DNA of 64,000 bases from Pseudotabrizicola sp. (GCF_030656345.1 NZ_JAUSNR010000026.1:248001-312000), one strand, 5' to 3'; shown: positions 51,279 to 61,574, counted from the first letter of the stretch. The notes: a model not told the origin generated them from the letters alone. A program made the numbers and translations.

Positions 51279-52526
51279 ATGCAGATGAAACGACGCGCAT
51301 TCACTCTGGGTCTGGGTGCCCTGTGGCTTTCTGGCTGCGTGGGCGGCGGCGGCACTGGTTCCATCGTCCCACGCGGACCGGAACCCGGCATGTCGCCGGT
51401 GCCCAATGCCGGCTTTGACGCATGGGTCGCCAGCTACAAATCCCGCGCCGCCAGCCGGGGCATCTCGCAATCCACCATCGACACCGCGTTCCGCTCTGCA
51501 GGCTACCTGCCCGGCGTGGTCGAGCGCGACCGCAACCAGACCGAATTCACCCGCACGCTGGAAGATTACCTCGCCATCGCCGCCAGCCCCGACCGCATCG
51601 CCAAGGGCCGCGCAGCACTGGCCCGGCATCGCGGCACGCTGGCCGCGATCGAGGCCCGCTACGGGGTCGAAGCTGAGGTGGTCACCGCCGTCTGGGGTCT
51701 GGAAAGCCAGTACGGCGAACGGCGCGGCACCGTTCCGGTGATCTCGGCGCTCGCCACCCTCGCCTATGACGGGCGGCGCGGCGCGTTCTTCGAACAACAG
51801 CTCACCGCCGCCCTGCGCATCCTGCAGAACGGCGACACCACCCCCGCCAACATGACCGGCAGCTGGGCGGGGGCGATGGGCCACACCCAGTTCATCCCGA
51901 CCAGCTATCTGGAATTCGCCGTCGATTTCACCGGCGACGGCCGCCGCGACATCTGGGCCGATGACCCGACCGACGCGCTCGCCTCCGCCGCGGCCTACCT
52001 GTCGCGCTCCGGCTGGCGCAAGGGTCAGCCCTGGGGGGTCGAGGTGCGCCTGCCATCAGGCTTCAACACCGCCGTCACCGGGCGCGGCAAGGGCCGCAAC
52101 CCGGCCGAGTGGTCCGCGATGGGCATCACCACCGCCGACGGTGGCCGCCTGCCCAACCATGGCGCAGGATCGATCCTCATCCCACAGGGCGCGGGTGGCC
52201 CGGCTTTCCTGATCTTCAACAATTTCAACGCCATCGCCCGCTACAACAACGCGGTGAACTACGTCATCGGCGTTGGCCACCTGTCCGACCGCCTGCGCGG
52301 CGGCGGGCCCATCCGCGGCAATTTCCCGCCAGACGCCACCGGCATGACCATCGCCGACCGCCAGGACCTGCAACGCCGCCTGACCGCCGCCGGCTTTGAC
52401 ACCGAAGGCAGCGACGGCGTCATCGGTGCCAAAACCCGCGCCGCAATCGAAGGCTTCCAGCGCGCGCGCGGCATGGCCGTCACCGGGGAACCGTCGCGCG
52501 CTCTGCTGCAGATGCTCGGCGGCTGA
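51279..52526 (+). CDS. Lytic murein transglycosylase (MltB type) with peptidoglycan-binding domain
   Basis: A 415-residue lipoprotein (signal with lipobox WLSGC). The SLT_2/MltB catalytic domain shows the catalytic Glu in VWGLESQYGERRG, GSWAGAMGHTQFIPTSY and NFNAIARYNNAVNYVIGVGHL. The C-terminal PG_binding_1 domain reads DRQDLQRRLTAAGFDTEGSDGVIGAKTRAAIEGFQRARG. ATG at 51279 follows GGGGCAGG. It cuts glycan strands at the outer-membrane inner face. Together with the gene at 12856 the window carries two distinct transglycosylases. Confidence 0.92.
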   Translation: MQMKRRAFTLGLGALWLSGCVGGGGTGSIVPRGPEPGMSPVPNAGFDAWVASYKSRAASRGISQSTIDTAFRSAGYLPGVVERDRNQTEFTRTLEDYLAIAASPDRIAKGRAALARHRGTLAAIEARYGVEAEVVTAVWGLESQYGERRGTVPVISALATLAYDGRRGAFFEQQLTAALRILQNGDTTPANMTGSWAGAMGHTQFIPTSYLEFAVDFTGDGRRDIWADDPTDALASAAAYLSRSGWRKGQPWGVEVRLPSGFNTAVTGRGKGRNPAEWSAMGITTADGGRLPNHGAGSILIPQGAGGPAFLIFNNFNAIARYNNAVNYVIGVGHLSDRLRGGGPIRGNFPPDATGMTIADRQDLQRRLTAAGFDTEGSDGVIGAKTRAAIEGFQRARGMAVTGEPSRALLQMLGG

Positions 52527-52594
52527 CAGAAAGCTGTGCAGGGGGGCCGTTCTAGTGGAGCCTGCCCCGGCCCGCAGCCTGACTGTCGCTCTTT

Positions 52595-52742
52595 GAGTAT
52601 TTGGATCAAGATGAAGCCGCAAAGCACGCTCTCCCTTCATCTTGATCCAAATACTCCCCGTGCGGGCAGCGCACGCCCGAGGAGACGCGCGGCACGCGCG
52701 CGACGAGATAAAAACAACGCGGCGCAGCCGCTCCATCAGATC
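52595..52742 (+). repeat. Oriented intergenic repeat, family A copy 2, with perfect 22-bp hairpin
   Basis: Arms 52595-52616 and 52635-52656 are perfectly complementary over 22 bp with an 18-nt loop. The core AAATACTCC is at 52649-52657. The tail 52673-52742 matches copy 1 (6611-6680) at 65 of 70 positions. It fills most of the 301-bp gap 52527-52827 between the MltB-type gene and purC; nothing else was seen there. Confidence 0.85.
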
Positions 52743-52827
52743 ACCCTTGGCCCCCTGCACACCGCCGGGGCGTTGACTCGCCGCCCCGCCCGCGCAATAG
52801 CGCTTTTATCCCCGACCGGAGGCCCTG

Positions 52828-53802
52828 ATGCTTGATCTGTCCCGCGTTCTGCCCCACGCCCGCATTCCCGAACTGCCGAACCCCTATTTCGGCAAGGTGC
52901 GCGACTGCTATGATCTGCCCGCCACGGCGGACCATCCGGGTGGCCGGCGCATCCTGATTTCTTCCGACCGGATTTCTGCCTTTGACCGCATCCTGGCCGC
53001 CATCCCCTACAAAGGTCAGGTGCTGACCCAGACCGCCCGGTTCTGGTTCGACCAGACCGCCGACATCTGCCCCAACCATGTGCTGGGCTACCCCGACCCG
53101 AATGTGGTGATCGGGAGCCATGTGACCATTCTGCCGGTAGAGATCGTGGTCCGCGGCTACCTTGCCGGCACCACCTCGACCTCGGTGCTGACCCAGTACC
53201 GCGCCGGCCATCGCAAGCTCTATGGCCACACCCTGCCCGACGGGATGCGCGACAATCAGCAACTGCCGCAGCCGCTCATCACCCCCACCTCCAAGGCGTT
53301 TGACGGCGGCCATGACGAACCGCTCACCGCCGACGACATCCTCGCGCAGGGCCTGCTGACCCCTGCGCAATGGGAGGAGGTCTCGGCCTACGCCCTCGCG
53401 CTGTTTGTGCGAGGCCAGAAGATGGCGGCGGCGCGTGGGCTGATCCTGGCTGACACCAAATATGAATTCGGCACCGATGCGCAGGGCCGCATCCTGCTTG
53501 CTGATGAAATCCACACCCCCGATTCCAGCCGCTACTGGCGCGCCGACGGCTATGCAGAGGCGTACGACTCCGGCACCCGCCCGCCCAGCTTTGACAAGGA
53601 TGTGATCCGCTCCTGGGTCGCCGCCCGCTGCGACCCCTATACCGACCCGATCCCCGAGATCCCCGCTGATATCATTACGCACACCGCCCGGGTCTATATC
53701 GAGGCTTTTGAGGCGATTACCGGCCAGACCTTCCACGGCGACAGCTCCGGCCCGACCCCGCTGGACCGGATCCGCGCCAACCTGTCGCCATGGTTCGTCT
53801 GA
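52828..53802 (+). CDS. purC: Phosphoribosylaminoimidazole-succinocarboxamide synthase
   Basis: Purine synthesis enzyme joining CAIR and aspartate with ATP. At 324 residues it is the long form, like yeast Ade1, rather than the 240-residue bacterial form. Motifs are [35 protein letters not shown] and LADTKYEFG...[20 protein letters not shown] precedes the ATG. Rhodobacterales often also have a short purC elsewhere, so this may be a second paralogue. Confidence 0.93.
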   Translation: MLDLSRVLPHARIPELPNPYFGKVRDCYDLPATADHPGGRRILISSDRISAFDRILAAIPYKGQVLTQTARFWFDQTADICPNHVLGYPDPNVVIGSHVTILPVEIVVRGYLAGTTSTSVLTQYRAGHRKLYGHTLPDGMRDNQQLPQPLITPTSKAFDGGHDEPLTADDILAQGLLTPAQWEEVSAYALALFVRGQKMAAARGLILADTKYEFGTDAQGRILLADEIHTPDSSRYWRADGYAEAYDSGTRPPSFDKDVIRSWVAARCDPYTDPIPEIPADIITHTARVYIEAFEAITGQTFHGDSSGPTPLDRIRANLSPWFV

Positions 53803-53897
53803 CGTGACCCGTCTTGCAAAGAACGCTGCAGTGCATAGATTGGCCGCGAGAATTAAACACCTGTGAAATTTGCATCACGATGATCGAAGGGCTAGTC

Positions 53898-54962
53898 ATG
53901 CGGGATTCCGGCGATCGTTTTGCGCTGTCACTGATGGGCGGATTTGAGGCGGATTTTCTGCTCTCCATCCTCAACGCCTCACAGGATTGCGTCAAGCTGA
54001 TCGAAGCTGACGGCGCTTTGTCGTTCATGAACGAAAACGGCATGTGTGCGCTGGAGATTGACGCCTTCCACACTGTTGCCGGTATCCGCTGGCCAGAGAT
54101 GTGGCCCGAACCCATGCGCCCCACGCTGGAAGATGCGCTCCACCGTGCCCGCAGCGGCGAGCGGGTGATGTTTGAGGCGGAATGCCCCACCGCAAAGGGC
54201 ACGCTGAAATGGTGGCATGTCTCGGTGCTGCCGATCCGCACCGCCGATGGCCGGATCCACAAGATGCTGGCCGCATCGCGCGATATCACCGAACGCGTGC
54301 TGCGCGAGCGTGAACAGCGGGAATACGCCGCGGCGCTGGAACGCGAACTGGCCGAAAAGTCCGAAATCCTGACCCAGCGCGACTTCCTGATGCGCGAAGT
54401 CGATCACCGGGTCAAAAACAGCCTGTCGCAGGTCGCCTCGATCCTGCGGCTGCAGGCCCGGCGGTCCCCGGACACCGTGCGCGAGGCGCTGGATGAGGCG
54501 GCCCGCCGCGTCGCCTCGATCGCGCGGGTGCATGAACAGCTGCAATCGAGCAGCGATTTCCGGTCGATCCCCGTCGTGCCGCTGCTGCAGCGCCTCTGCG
54601 CCGAGTTTTCCCTGTCCTTCGGCCGTCCGGTCCGGTTCAGCGCTACCAGCGAAAATGATCTGCCGATGCTGTCAGAACGCGCCTCGGCCCTGTGCATCAT
54701 CGTCAATGAACTTGTCGCCAACGCTGTGCGGCACGGCAGCGGGTCTGACCCGGTGACCGTCGATCTGCAGCGAACCGCCAACGGTGCCGCGTTGCGTGTG
54801 GTCAATGCCGCAAGCGCCCCCCGCCCTCCCGGCGGGGAGGCAGAACAGGGCCTTGGCACGCTGATCTGCGAAACCTACGCCACCACGCTGGCGGGCGCGC
54901 TGGACTGGCAGTTTGCAGCGGGCAAAATGACCGCAACCCTGACCTTCTCGCCGCAGGCGTAA
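53898..54962 (+). CDS. Sensor histidine kinase, PAS plus HisKA_2 type
   Basis: A 354-residue soluble kinase without membrane helices. An N-terminal PAS domain (LLSILNASQDCVKLIEADGALSFMNENGMCALEI) and PAC segment are followed by a coiled coil, the H box LMREVDHRVKNSLSQVASILRLQAR (HisKA_2, phosphorylated His in DHR) and an ATPase domain with IIVNELVANAVRHG (N box). The G boxes are weak. ATG at 53898 has AAGGG 8 nt upstream; ATG 53880 is in frame. No response regulator is adjacent, so the partner is unknown. It is likely a cytoplasmic stress or light-type sensor. Confidence 0.85.
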   Translation: MRDSGDRFALSLMGGFEADFLLSILNASQDCVKLIEADGALSFMNENGMCALEIDAFHTVAGIRWPEMWPEPMRPTLEDALHRARSGERVMFEAECPTAKGTLKWWHVSVLPIRTADGRIHKMLAASRDITERVLREREQREYAAALERELAEKSEILTQRDFLMREVDHRVKNSLSQVASILRLQARRSPDTVREALDEAARRVASIARVHEQLQSSSDFRSIPVVPLLQRLCAEFSLSFGRPVRFSATSENDLPMLSERASALCIIVNELVANAVRHGSGSDPVTVDLQRTANGAALRVVNAASAPRPPGGEAEQGLGTLICETYATTLAGALDWQFAAGKMTATLTFSPQA

Positions 54963-55039
54963 CCAGTGTTTGCGCTAACAGCGCCAAAGCGGATATGATC
55001 CCGCGCAGCACCCCCAAACGACACCCGCCGGAGGCCCCG

Positions 55040-55963
55040 ATGATTCTCAGCTGTGGCGAAGCCCTGATCGACATGCTGCCCCGCACCGCCACCAGTGGCG
55101 AGGCCTGCTTTGCCCCCTATGCCGGCGGGGCGGTGTTCAACACCGCCATCGCCCTTGGCCGTCTGGGCGCGCCATCGGCGTTTTTCTCCGGCGTCTCGAC
55201 CGATATGCTGGGCGAGATCCTGGCCGATACGCTGACCGCCTCACAGGTCGACACGCAATTCCTCGCCCGCTCTGACCGGCCCACCACCGTGGCCTTTGTC
55301 AAGCTGGTGAACGGTCAGGCAACTTACGCGTTTTATGACGAAGCCACCGCCGGGCGCATGCTCTCCCCCGATCAGCTGCCCACTTTGCCCGGCACGGTCA
55401 GCACCCTGTTCTTCGGCGGCATCTCTCTGGTGAACGACCCCGCCGCCAGCACCTATGAAGCGTTGCAGATGCGTGACTCCGCCACCCGCGTCACCATGAT
55501 CGACCCCAACATCCGCCCCGGCTTCATCGCGGGGCAAGAGGGCAGCTATCGCGCCCGCATCGAACGCATGATCGCCCGCGCCGATATCGTCAAACTGTCG
55601 GATGAAGACCTGCACTGGCTGATGGGTGCGGGCGATATCGCCAGCCTCGCGCGGCAGATCATCACCACCGGGCCGAAGCTGGTGTTCATCACCGAAGGCG
55701 CCGCCGGTGCCCGCGCCCTGACCGCCACGCAAAACCGTTTCATTGCCGCTACCCCGGTCACCGTGGCCGATACCGTGGGCGCGGGCGACACCTTCAACGC
55801 AGGCGCTCTGGCCGCCCTGCACACCGCAGGCGTGCTGACCAAGGCCGCGCTGACCAGCCTGCCCGATGCCACACTCGACGCCGCCCTGTCGCTCGGCACC
55901 CGCGCCGCCGCCATCACCGTCAGCCGCCCCGGTGCCAACCCGCCCTGGGCGCATGAGCTGTGA
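55040..55963 (+). CDS. PfkB-family carbohydrate kinase (fructokinase-like)
   Basis: A 307-residue ribokinase-fold sugar kinase. The N-terminal GEALIDMLP and [15 protein letters not shown] bind the sugar. The C-terminal PfkB signature [14 protein letters not shown] carries the catalytic Asp. Similar enzymes phosphorylate fructose; no sugar transport genes are nearby to confirm this. CGGAGG precedes ATG 55040. The stop overlaps the GTG start of dtd (GTGA). Confidence 0.88.
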   Translation: MILSCGEALIDMLPRTATSGEACFAPYAGGAVFNTAIALGRLGAPSAFFSGVSTDMLGEILADTLTASQVDTQFLARSDRPTTVAFVKLVNGQATYAFYDEATAGRMLSPDQLPTLPGTVSTLFFGGISLVNDPAASTYEALQMRDSATRVTMIDPNIRPGFIAGQEGSYRARIERMIARADIVKLSDEDLHWLMGAGDIASLARQIITTGPKLVFITEGAAGARALTATQNRFIAATPVTVADTVGAGDTFNAGALAALHTAGVLTKAALTSLPDATLDAALSLGTRAAAITVSRPGANPPWAHEL

Positions 55964-56394
55964 GGGCCGTCGTTCAGCGCGTCACGCGCGCGTCCGTGAC
56001 CGTCGACGGCACCATCACGGGTGAGATTGGTCCCGGCCTGCTGATCCTGATCTGCGCCATGGCGGGCGACACCCCGGCGCATGCCGATGCCATGGCCACC
56101 AGGATCGCCAAACTGCGGATCTTCAAGGATGATCAGGGCAAGATGAACCGCTCGATCCTCGACATCGCCGGATCAGCCCTGATCGTGTCGCAGTTCACCC
56201 TCGCCGCCGATCTGCGCGGCAACCGCCCCGGCTTTTCCACCGCCGCCGCCCCCGAGGATGGCAAACGCCTTTATGAGCATTTTACGGCCCAGCTGAAAGA
56301 CCTCGGCATCCCCACCGCCACCGGCATCTTTGGCGCCGATATGGCGGTCGATCTGACCAATGACGGCCCCGTCACCATCTGGCTGGACCTCTGA
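55960..56394 (+). CDS. dtd: D-aminoacyl-tRNA deacylase
   Basis: Removes D-amino acids (and glycine) mischarged on tRNA. In 144 residues the two active-site motifs are SQFTLAAD and, near the C-terminus, the Gly-cisPro loop [11 protein letters not shown]. The N-terminal [17 protein letters not shown] is diagnostic. The GTG start lies in the stop codon of the sugar kinase gene, so the two are translationally coupled. Confidence 0.94.
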   Translation: MRAVVQRVTRASVTVDGTITGEIGPGLLILICAMAGDTPAHADAMATRIAKLRIFKDDQGKMNRSILDIAGSALIVSQFTLAADLRGNRPGFSTAAAPEDGKRLYEHFTAQLKDLGIPTATGIFGADMAVDLTNDGPVTIWLDL

Positions 56395-56427
56395 GAAACC
56401 TGAGCGCTTGCCGGTTGCACCTTTGAA

Positions 56428-56458
56428 AAATACTCCGGGGTCCGGGGCAGAGCCCCGG
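56428..56458 (+). repeat. Intergenic repeat core with GC hairpin after dtd
   Basis: AAATACTCC at 56428-56436 is followed by CCGGGGC (56442-56448), AGA, GCCCCGG (56452-56458). It lies between convergent dtd and the Nudix gene and may end transcription in both directions. Confidence 0.6.
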
Positions 56459-56486
56459 GGGTCTGGCCCTCCCGCCGCTCCAGACC

Positions 56487-56936
56487 TTAGCGCACGATCA
56501 GCTCCAGCGGATCATACAGGCTTTCCCCCATCCCCCAGGCCGCCTCGGGCAGGCTGTCAGGCTTGAACCTGATCCCGCGCAACGCATCGCGGCTGAAAAA
56601 CCGCCGCTCTGTCACCACCCCCTCGGGGTCGCGCCACAGGTCATCGATCTGCCCGCCCACGATTTCACAGCGGAAATACAGATCCACCTGATGAAACCCG
56701 CGCCTGGGATCGTGAAATTCGTTTACAAGACAGGGCGCACCAACCGCGACCGTCAGCCCGGTCTCTTCCCAGATCTCACGCTTCAGATTGTCATGCAGCG
56801 ATTGCCCCACCACAGCCCCGCCCCCCGGCGCGCACCACAGATCCGAGATCCCGCCGCGATAGGCGTTCACCAAAAGCAGCCGGTCATCGGCAAGGATCAG
56901 CGCGCGGGTGGCAAGGCGGGGCGTGCGGTGTGACAT
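56487..56936 (-). CDS. Nudix hydrolase
   Basis: A 149-residue Nudix protein (start ATG 56936). The Nudix box runs from [10 protein letters not shown] to REIWEETGL: the metal-binding REUxEE is intact, but the usual Glu at box position 7 is Gln. Downstream [22 protein letters not shown] is typical of ADP-ribose or NDP-sugar-type members. The substrate is unknown. It is divergent from the lipase-like gene with 77 bp between starts. Confidence 0.88.
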   Translation of the reverse strand: MSHRTPRLATRALILADDRLLLVNAYRGGISDLWCAPGGGAVVGQSLHDNLKREIWEETGLTVAVGAPCLVNEFHDPRRGFHQVDLYFRCEIVGGQIDDLWRDPEGVVTERRFFSRDALRGIRFKPDSLPEAAWGMGESLYDPLELIVR

Positions 56937-57013
56937 GGCCGCAGCCTGTGACGTTGCGCGCTGTTTGTCCACTCCCCCTTGGCATCGCGCTGCCAGACCG
57001 CCATGTTCAGCGC

Positions 57014-57757
57014 ATGATCCGTGCCCTTGGCCTCTCCCTCCTGATTGCTGCGCCCATGGCCGCCCCTGCGCAGGCGGATTGCGTCGTGCTTCTGCACGGG
57101 CTGGCGCGCTCTGATGCGTCCCTTATGCTGATGGCACAGGCGCTGAACGGGGCGGGATTTCGCACCGTCAACCAGTCCTACCCCTCGACCTCGGCCCCGA
57201 TTCGCGATCTGGCGGGCTTTGTCGGCGATGGCATCACCGCCTGCGCGCTGACCCAAGGCGAACAGGTGCATTTCGTCACCCATTCGATGGGCGGCATTCT
57301 GGTGCGGCAATACCTTGCCGATCACCGGCCCGACGCCCTTGGCCGCGTGGTGATGCTGGCACCGCCCAATCAGGGGTCGGAACTGGTGGATGCCTTCGCC
57401 GGCATCGCGCCCTTCGGCTGGCTCAACGGCCCGGCCGGCGCGCAGCTTGGCACCGGGGCAGACTCGATCCCGCTGACCCTGCCAAAGCCGGACTATCCGC
57501 TGGGCATCATCGCGGGCAACCAATCGGTGAACCCGGTCTATTCCAGCCTGATCCCCGGCCCCGATGACGGCAAGGTCAGCGTCGCCTCGACCCGGGTCGA
57601 TGGCATGACCGCCCACCTGACCCTGCCCGCGACCCACACTTTCCTGATGATGAACCCGCTTGCCTTACGCGAAACCATCCTGTTCCTGCGCACCGGCGCG
57701 TTCGATCCGGGCCTGTCCTATGCGCAGGCGGTGGAAGACCTGCTGTTGCAGGACTAG
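57014..57757 (+). CDS. Secreted alpha/beta-hydrolase, lipase-like
   Basis: A 247-residue exported protein with signal peptide [21 protein letters not shown]. The oxyanion strand [14 protein letters not shown] is followed by the nucleophile elbow [12 protein letters not shown] (Ser in HSMGG) and a late His in [11 protein letters not shown]. It resembles bacterial triacylglycerol lipase or esterase-type proteins. ATG at 57014 starts the signal peptide; the longer frame is upstream DNA. It is followed by aspS after 66 bp. Confidence 0.85.
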   Translation: MIRALGLSLLIAAPMAAPAQADCVVLLHGLARSDASLMLMAQALNGAGFRTVNQSYPSTSAPIRDLAGFVGDGITACALTQGEQVHFVTHSMGGILVRQYLADHRPDALGRVVMLAPPNQGSELVDAFAGIAPFGWLNGPAGAQLGTGADSIPLTLPKPDYPLGIIAGNQSVNPVYSSLIPGPDDGKVSVASTRVDGMTAHLTLPATHTFLMMNPLALRETILFLRTGAFDPGLSYAQAVEDLLLQD

Positions 57758-57823
57758 CTTGACTTCGCCCGCGTGTAAGGGTGTATCGGCGCAAAGACCA
57801 AAACCCTTGAAAGGGGATTACCG

Positions 57824-59605
57824 ATGCACGCCTATCGCAGCCATACCTGCGCCGCCCTGAACACCGCCCATGTCGGCGAAACCATCCGCCTGTCGGGCTG
57901 GGTGCACCGGGTGCGCGATCATGGCGGCGTCTTGTTCATCGACCTGCGCGACCATTACGGCATCACCCAGATCATCGCCGACAGCGACTCCCCGGCCTTT
58001 GCCGACATCGAAAAGGTCCGCGCCGAATGGGTCATTCAGGTCGAAGGCCGGGTCAAGGCCCGCGACGCGTCGCTGATCAATCCCAAACTGCCAACGGGTG
58101 AGGTCGAGGTTTACGCCACTGGCATCACCGTGCTGGGCGAGGCGGCGGAACTGCCGATGCCGGTGTTCGGCGAAACCGAATACCCCGAGGAAACCCGCCT
58201 CACCTACCGTTTCCTCGACCTGCGCCGCGATGGCATGCACCGCAACATGATGCTGCGGTCTAACGTGGTGCGGTCTTTGCGCAACCGCATGTGGGACATG
58301 GGGTTCAACGAATTTCAGACCCCGATCATCACCGCTTCCAGCCCCGAAGGCGCGCGCGACTTCCTCGTGCCGTCGCGCCTGCATCCGGGCAAGTTCTACG
58401 CCCTTCCGCAGGCCCCGCAGCAGTTCAAACAGCTGATCATGGTCGCCGGGTTTGACCGCTATTTCCAGATCGCGCCCTGCTTCCGCGATGAAGACCCCCG
58501 CGCCGACCGCTCGCCCACCGATTTCTACCAGCTTGATATCGAGATGAGCTTTGTCGAACAGGAAGACGTCTTCGCCGTGGTCCAGCCGGTGATCCAAGGG
58601 TTGTTCCAGGAATTCGCCCCGGAAAAGCCTGTCGATGCCGACTGGCCCCGCATCGCCTATCGCGACAGCCTCCTGTGGTACGGCTCCGACAAGCCCGACC
58701 TGCGCAACCCGATCAAGATGCAGGTGGTGTCCGACCATTTCGCAGGCTCCGGCTTCGCCGTCTTTGCCAAACTGCTGGAACAGGATGGCACGCAAATCCG
58801 CGCCATCCCCGCCCCCAAAGGCGGCAGCCGCAAATTCTGCGACCGGATGAACGCCTTCGCCCAACAGCAGGGGTTGCCGGGGATGGGGTATATCTTCTGG
58901 CGTGAAGCCGAAGACAAATCCGGCATGGAAGCCGCAGGCCCCCTCGCCAAAAATATCGGCCCCGAGCGCACCGAAGCGATCCGCCAGCAACTCGGCCTCG
59001 GCCTCGGCGACGCCGCCTTCTTCCTCGGCGGCAAGCCTGATGCCTTCGAATCCGTCGCAGGACGCGCCCGCAATGTGATCGGCGAAGAACTCGGCCTGAC
59101 CGAGAAAGACACCTTCCGCTTCGCATGGATCGTCGATTTCCCGATGTATGAGAAGACCGACGAGGGCAAAATCGACTTCAGCCACAACCCGTTCTCGATG
59201 CCGCAAGGCGGGATGGACGCGCTGATGGGCGACCCGCTGGACGTCTACGCCTACCAGTATGACCTGGCCTGCAACGGCTATGAACTGCTGTCCGGCGGCA
59301 TCCGCAACCACAAGCCCGAGATCATGTTCAAGGCATTTGAACTGGCGGGCTACCCGAACTCCGAAGTGGAAAAGCGCTTCGGCGGTATGGTCAAGGCGTT
59401 CAAATACGGCGCACCGCCCCACGGCGGTTGTGCCGCGGGCATCGACCGCATCGTGATGCTGCTGGCCGATACCACCAACATCCGCGAGGTCATCATGTTC
59501 CCGATGAACCAGCGCGCCGAAGACCTGCTGATGAATGCCCCATCAGACCCCACCAACGACCAGCTGCGCGAGCTTCGCTTGCGCGTGCTGCCGAAAGACG
59601 CCTGA
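57824..59605 (+). CDS. aspS: Aspartyl-tRNA synthetase (bacterial type)
   Basis: Class II synthetase of 593 residues: N-terminal OB-fold anticodon domain ([26 protein letters not shown]), catalytic motif 1, motif 2 [19 protein letters not shown], the bacterial GAD insertion domain, and motif 3 [13 protein letters not shown]. With GatCA present, the enzyme could be the non-discriminating form that also charges tRNA(Asn), as in other alphaproteobacteria; this is inference. AAAGGGG precedes the ATG. The stop overlaps the next start (TGATG). Confidence 0.97.
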   Translation: MHAYRSHTCAALNTAHVGETIRLSGWVHRVRDHGGVLFIDLRDHYGITQIIADSDSPAFADIEKVRAEWVIQVEGRVKARDASLINPKLPTGEVEVYATGITVLGEAAELPMPVFGETEYPEETRLTYRFLDLRRDGMHRNMMLRSNVVRSLRNRMWDMGFNEFQTPIITASSPEGARDFLVPSRLHPGKFYALPQAPQQFKQLIMVAGFDRYFQIAPCFRDEDPRADRSPTDFYQLDIEMSFVEQEDVFAVVQPVIQGLFQEFAPEKPVDADWPRIAYRDSLLWYGSDKPDLRNPIKMQVVSDHFAGSGFAVFAKLLEQDGTQIRAIPAPKGGSRKFCDRMNAFAQQQGLPGMGYIFWREAEDKSGMEAAGPLAKNIGPERTEAIRQQLGLGLGDAAFFLGGKPDAFESVAGRARNVIGEELGLTEKDTFRFAWIVDFPMYEKTDEGKIDFSHNPFSMPQGGMDALMGDPLDVYAYQYDLACNGYELLSGGIRNHKPEIMFKAFELAGYPNSEVEKRFGGMVKAFKYGAPPHGGCAAGIDRIVMLLADTTNIREVIMFPMNQRAEDLLMNAPSDPTNDQLRELRLRVLPKDA

Positions 59606-60075
59606 TGTACAACGCCACCGTCCCCGTCTTTCGCCACTACCTCGCCCAGATGGCGGGGATCGTGGACAAGGCGGGGCGGGCGGCGATGACCGCGCAGATC
59701 GGCGACAGCTTTACCGCGTCCCAGCACTTCGCCACCGCCGCAGGCTTTACCCTGCGCATCGCCTGCCCCATCGCGGGCCGCGCGGTGCCGGACCTGCCCA
59801 CCGCCCTCGCGCCGCGCATGGCGGTGGCGCGCGCCACCCTTGGCGCGATGAAAGCCGCCGAATTTGACGGTGCCGAGGGCCGCATCATCCAACATCGCGC
59901 AGGATTTACCGATCTGGAACAAACCGCGCATGATTTTGTGTTCCTCTACGGCCTGCCCAACTTTTTCTTTCATATGACAATGGGTTACGCCTCCCTGCGC
60001 GCCTCTGGCATCACCTTGGGCAAGGGCGATTTTGACGGCTTCCACAGCTATCCGGATGATTTCCGGTTCGACTGA
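59605..60075 (+). CDS. DUF1993 family protein
   Basis: A 156-residue soluble protein matching DUF1993: [23 protein letters not shown] at the N-terminus and the closing LYGLPNFFFHMTMGYASLRASGITLGKGDFDGF. The fold is DinB-like in related families, but no metal triad is obvious. It is translationally coupled to aspS by one base of overlap (TGATG), a linkage of unknown meaning. Confidence 0.85.
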   Translation: MYNATVPVFRHYLAQMAGIVDKAGRAAMTAQIGDSFTASQHFATAAGFTLRIACPIAGRAVPDLPTALAPRMAVARATLGAMKAAEFDGAEGRIIQHRAGFTDLEQTAHDFVFLYGLPNFFFHMTMGYASLRASGITLGKGDFDGFHSYPDDFRFD

Positions 60076-60149
60076 GCGGACCTGCGTGCCGACGGACGGT
60101 GCAAAGGCGCGCGTTACTGCCTATGCTCACCAGACCTTCAGGACGGCCC

Positions 60150-60222
60150 GATGACCCCAAGCCAGATGACCCCCAAGCCCCGTGACCACAGCCCCATGAT
60201 CCACGCCCGATGACCCAGGACA
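60150..60222 (+). repeat. Degenerate short tandem repeats (GATGACCC-type) before the DUF1800 gene
   Basis: About five degenerate units of 13-17 bp built on GATGACCCCAAGCC start at 60150. The first two are nearly identical. The array creates several ATG codons, including the leader ORF start (60151) and the DUF1800 start (60210). Confidence 0.5.
60151..60213 (+). CDS. Possible 20-residue leader peptide coupled to DUF1800
   Basis: A 20-codon frame (MTPSQMTPKPRDHSPMIHAR) whose ATG has AGGA 7 nt upstream (60140-60143). Its TGA overlaps the DUF1800 ATG (ATGA at 60210-60213). The DUF1800 start itself has no clear ribosome site, so the ribosome may enter through this leader. No known peptide family. 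Confidence 0.4.
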   Translation: MTPSQMTPKPRDHSPMIHAR

Positions 60223-61571
60223 GCACCATCGCAGCCTTCCGCTTTGGCTATGGCCTGCCGCTGCCCGCCACTGCGCCGACCGAACCCGCGTCGATGCTGG
60301 CCGCGCTGCGCGGTCCTGATGTCATGGCCACCACTTACCCCGGCCCGCAACTGGCGGACCTGACGGAAACGCTGCTGCGCGCCGACACCAGCTTACGCAC
60401 CTCGCGCCGTGCGGCAGGCGAGGCGGCAAAGACCGCCCGGCAAGATTACCGTCAGGCCATCGCCCGGCTGGAAGGGATTGCCCTGCAGGCCGCCAAAACC
60501 ACCATCGCCCGCGCCCTCGATGCGCCGGATGGCTTTCGTGAACGCCTTGTGCAGTTCTGGGCCGACCATTTCACCACCTCTCCCCGCGCGCGCCGCGACA
60601 GCCCCCTGCCCGCCACCATGGTGGAAGAGGCGATCCGCCCCCATGTCACCGACCGCTTCGCCGACATGCTCAAAGCCGTGGTCCAGCACCCGGCGATGCT
60701 GGGCTATCTGGATCAGTCGGCCAGCTTTGGCCCGAATTCCCGCATCGGCCAGCGCCGCACCAAGGGGCTGAACGAGAATCTCGCGCGCGAGCTCTTGGAA
60801 CTGCACACCGTCGGCTCTGGCTATGCGCAGGATGATGTGACCCAGATGGCCGAATTGCTGACCGGCCTGACCGTCGGCAAAAAGGGCCCCACCTATGACC
60901 CGCGCCGGGCCGAGCCGGGGCCGGAAACCGTGCTGGGCAGCACCTATCACGGCGACACGCTGGCCACTGTCCTCAAGGCGCTGGAAGATCTGGCCGAACA
61001 CCCGGCCACCGCCGCCCATCTGGCCCGCAAGCTGGCGGTGCATTTCGTGTCGGACCAGCCGAATGCCGATCTGGTGCAGGCCGTCACCGATGCGTGGCGC
61101 AGTTCCGGCGGCGATCTGCTGGCGGTGACGGAATCGCTGCTGACCCAGCCCGCCTCGTGGTCGAGGCTGCAGGACAAGGCCCGCCAACCCTATGATTTCA
61201 TTGTCGCCGCTCTGCGCGCACTGGGGCTGGACGGGGCCGATGTGATGCGCATGGCGGATGACCCGTTCCAGCAGATGATCCTGCAACCGATGGCCGCGAT
61301 GGGCCAGCCCTGGCAACGCCCGCCCGGCCCCGATGGCTGGGCCGAGGCGGCAGAGGTCTGGATCACCCCCGAGGCGATGGCCGCGCGCATCACCTGGGCG
61401 ATGGAAATGCCGTCGCGGCTGGTGAACCCGCTGCCAGACCCCGCCGCCCTGATGACCCGCGCTCTGGGGGCCAATCTGGGCGAGCGTCTGGCCTGGGCAG
61501 TGCCAAAGTCGGAAAACATCCGCGAAGCCGTCGGTCTGGTTCTGGCCAGCCCCGAATTCAACCGGAGGTAA
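60210..61571 (+). CDS. DUF1800 family protein
   Basis: A 453-residue protein of the DUF1800 family with the characteristic ERLVQFWADHFTTS, LLELHTVGSGYAQDDVTQMAELLTG and HLARKLAVHFVSDQP blocks and the C-terminal VGLVLASPEF. Function unknown. It is always found with DUF1501 proteins, as here (next gene 4 bp downstream). No signal peptide is evident. The start at 60210 is supported by overlap with the leader ORF. Confidence 0.88.
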   Translation: MTQDSTIAAFRFGYGLPLPATAPTEPASMLAALRGPDVMATTYPGPQLADLTETLLRADTSLRTSRRAAGEAAKTARQDYRQAIARLEGIALQAAKTTIARALDAPDGFRERLVQFWADHFTTSPRARRDSPLPATMVEEAIRPHVTDRFADMLKAVVQHPAMLGYLDQSASFGPNSRIGQRRTKGLNENLARELLELHTVGSGYAQDDVTQMAELLTGLTVGKKGPTYDPRRAEPGPETVLGSTYHGDTLATVLKALEDLAEHPATAAHLARKLAVHFVSDQPNADLVQAVTDAWRSSGGDLLAVTESLLTQPASWSRLQDKARQPYDFIVAALRALGLDGADVMRMADDPFQQMILQPMAAMGQPWQRPPGPDGWAEAAEVWITPEAMAARITWAMEMPSRLVNPLPDPAALMTRALGANLGERLAWAVPKSENIREAVGLVLASPEFNRR

Positions 61572-61574
61572 GTG

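Noticed and set aside
52056..52760. Minus-strand frame sharing a translated segment with one at 6576-6770
   Set aside because: The shared segment is the translated intergenic repeat, not a protein family.
57818..59422. Open frame of 534 codons on the minus strand
   Set aside because: Antisense to aspS.
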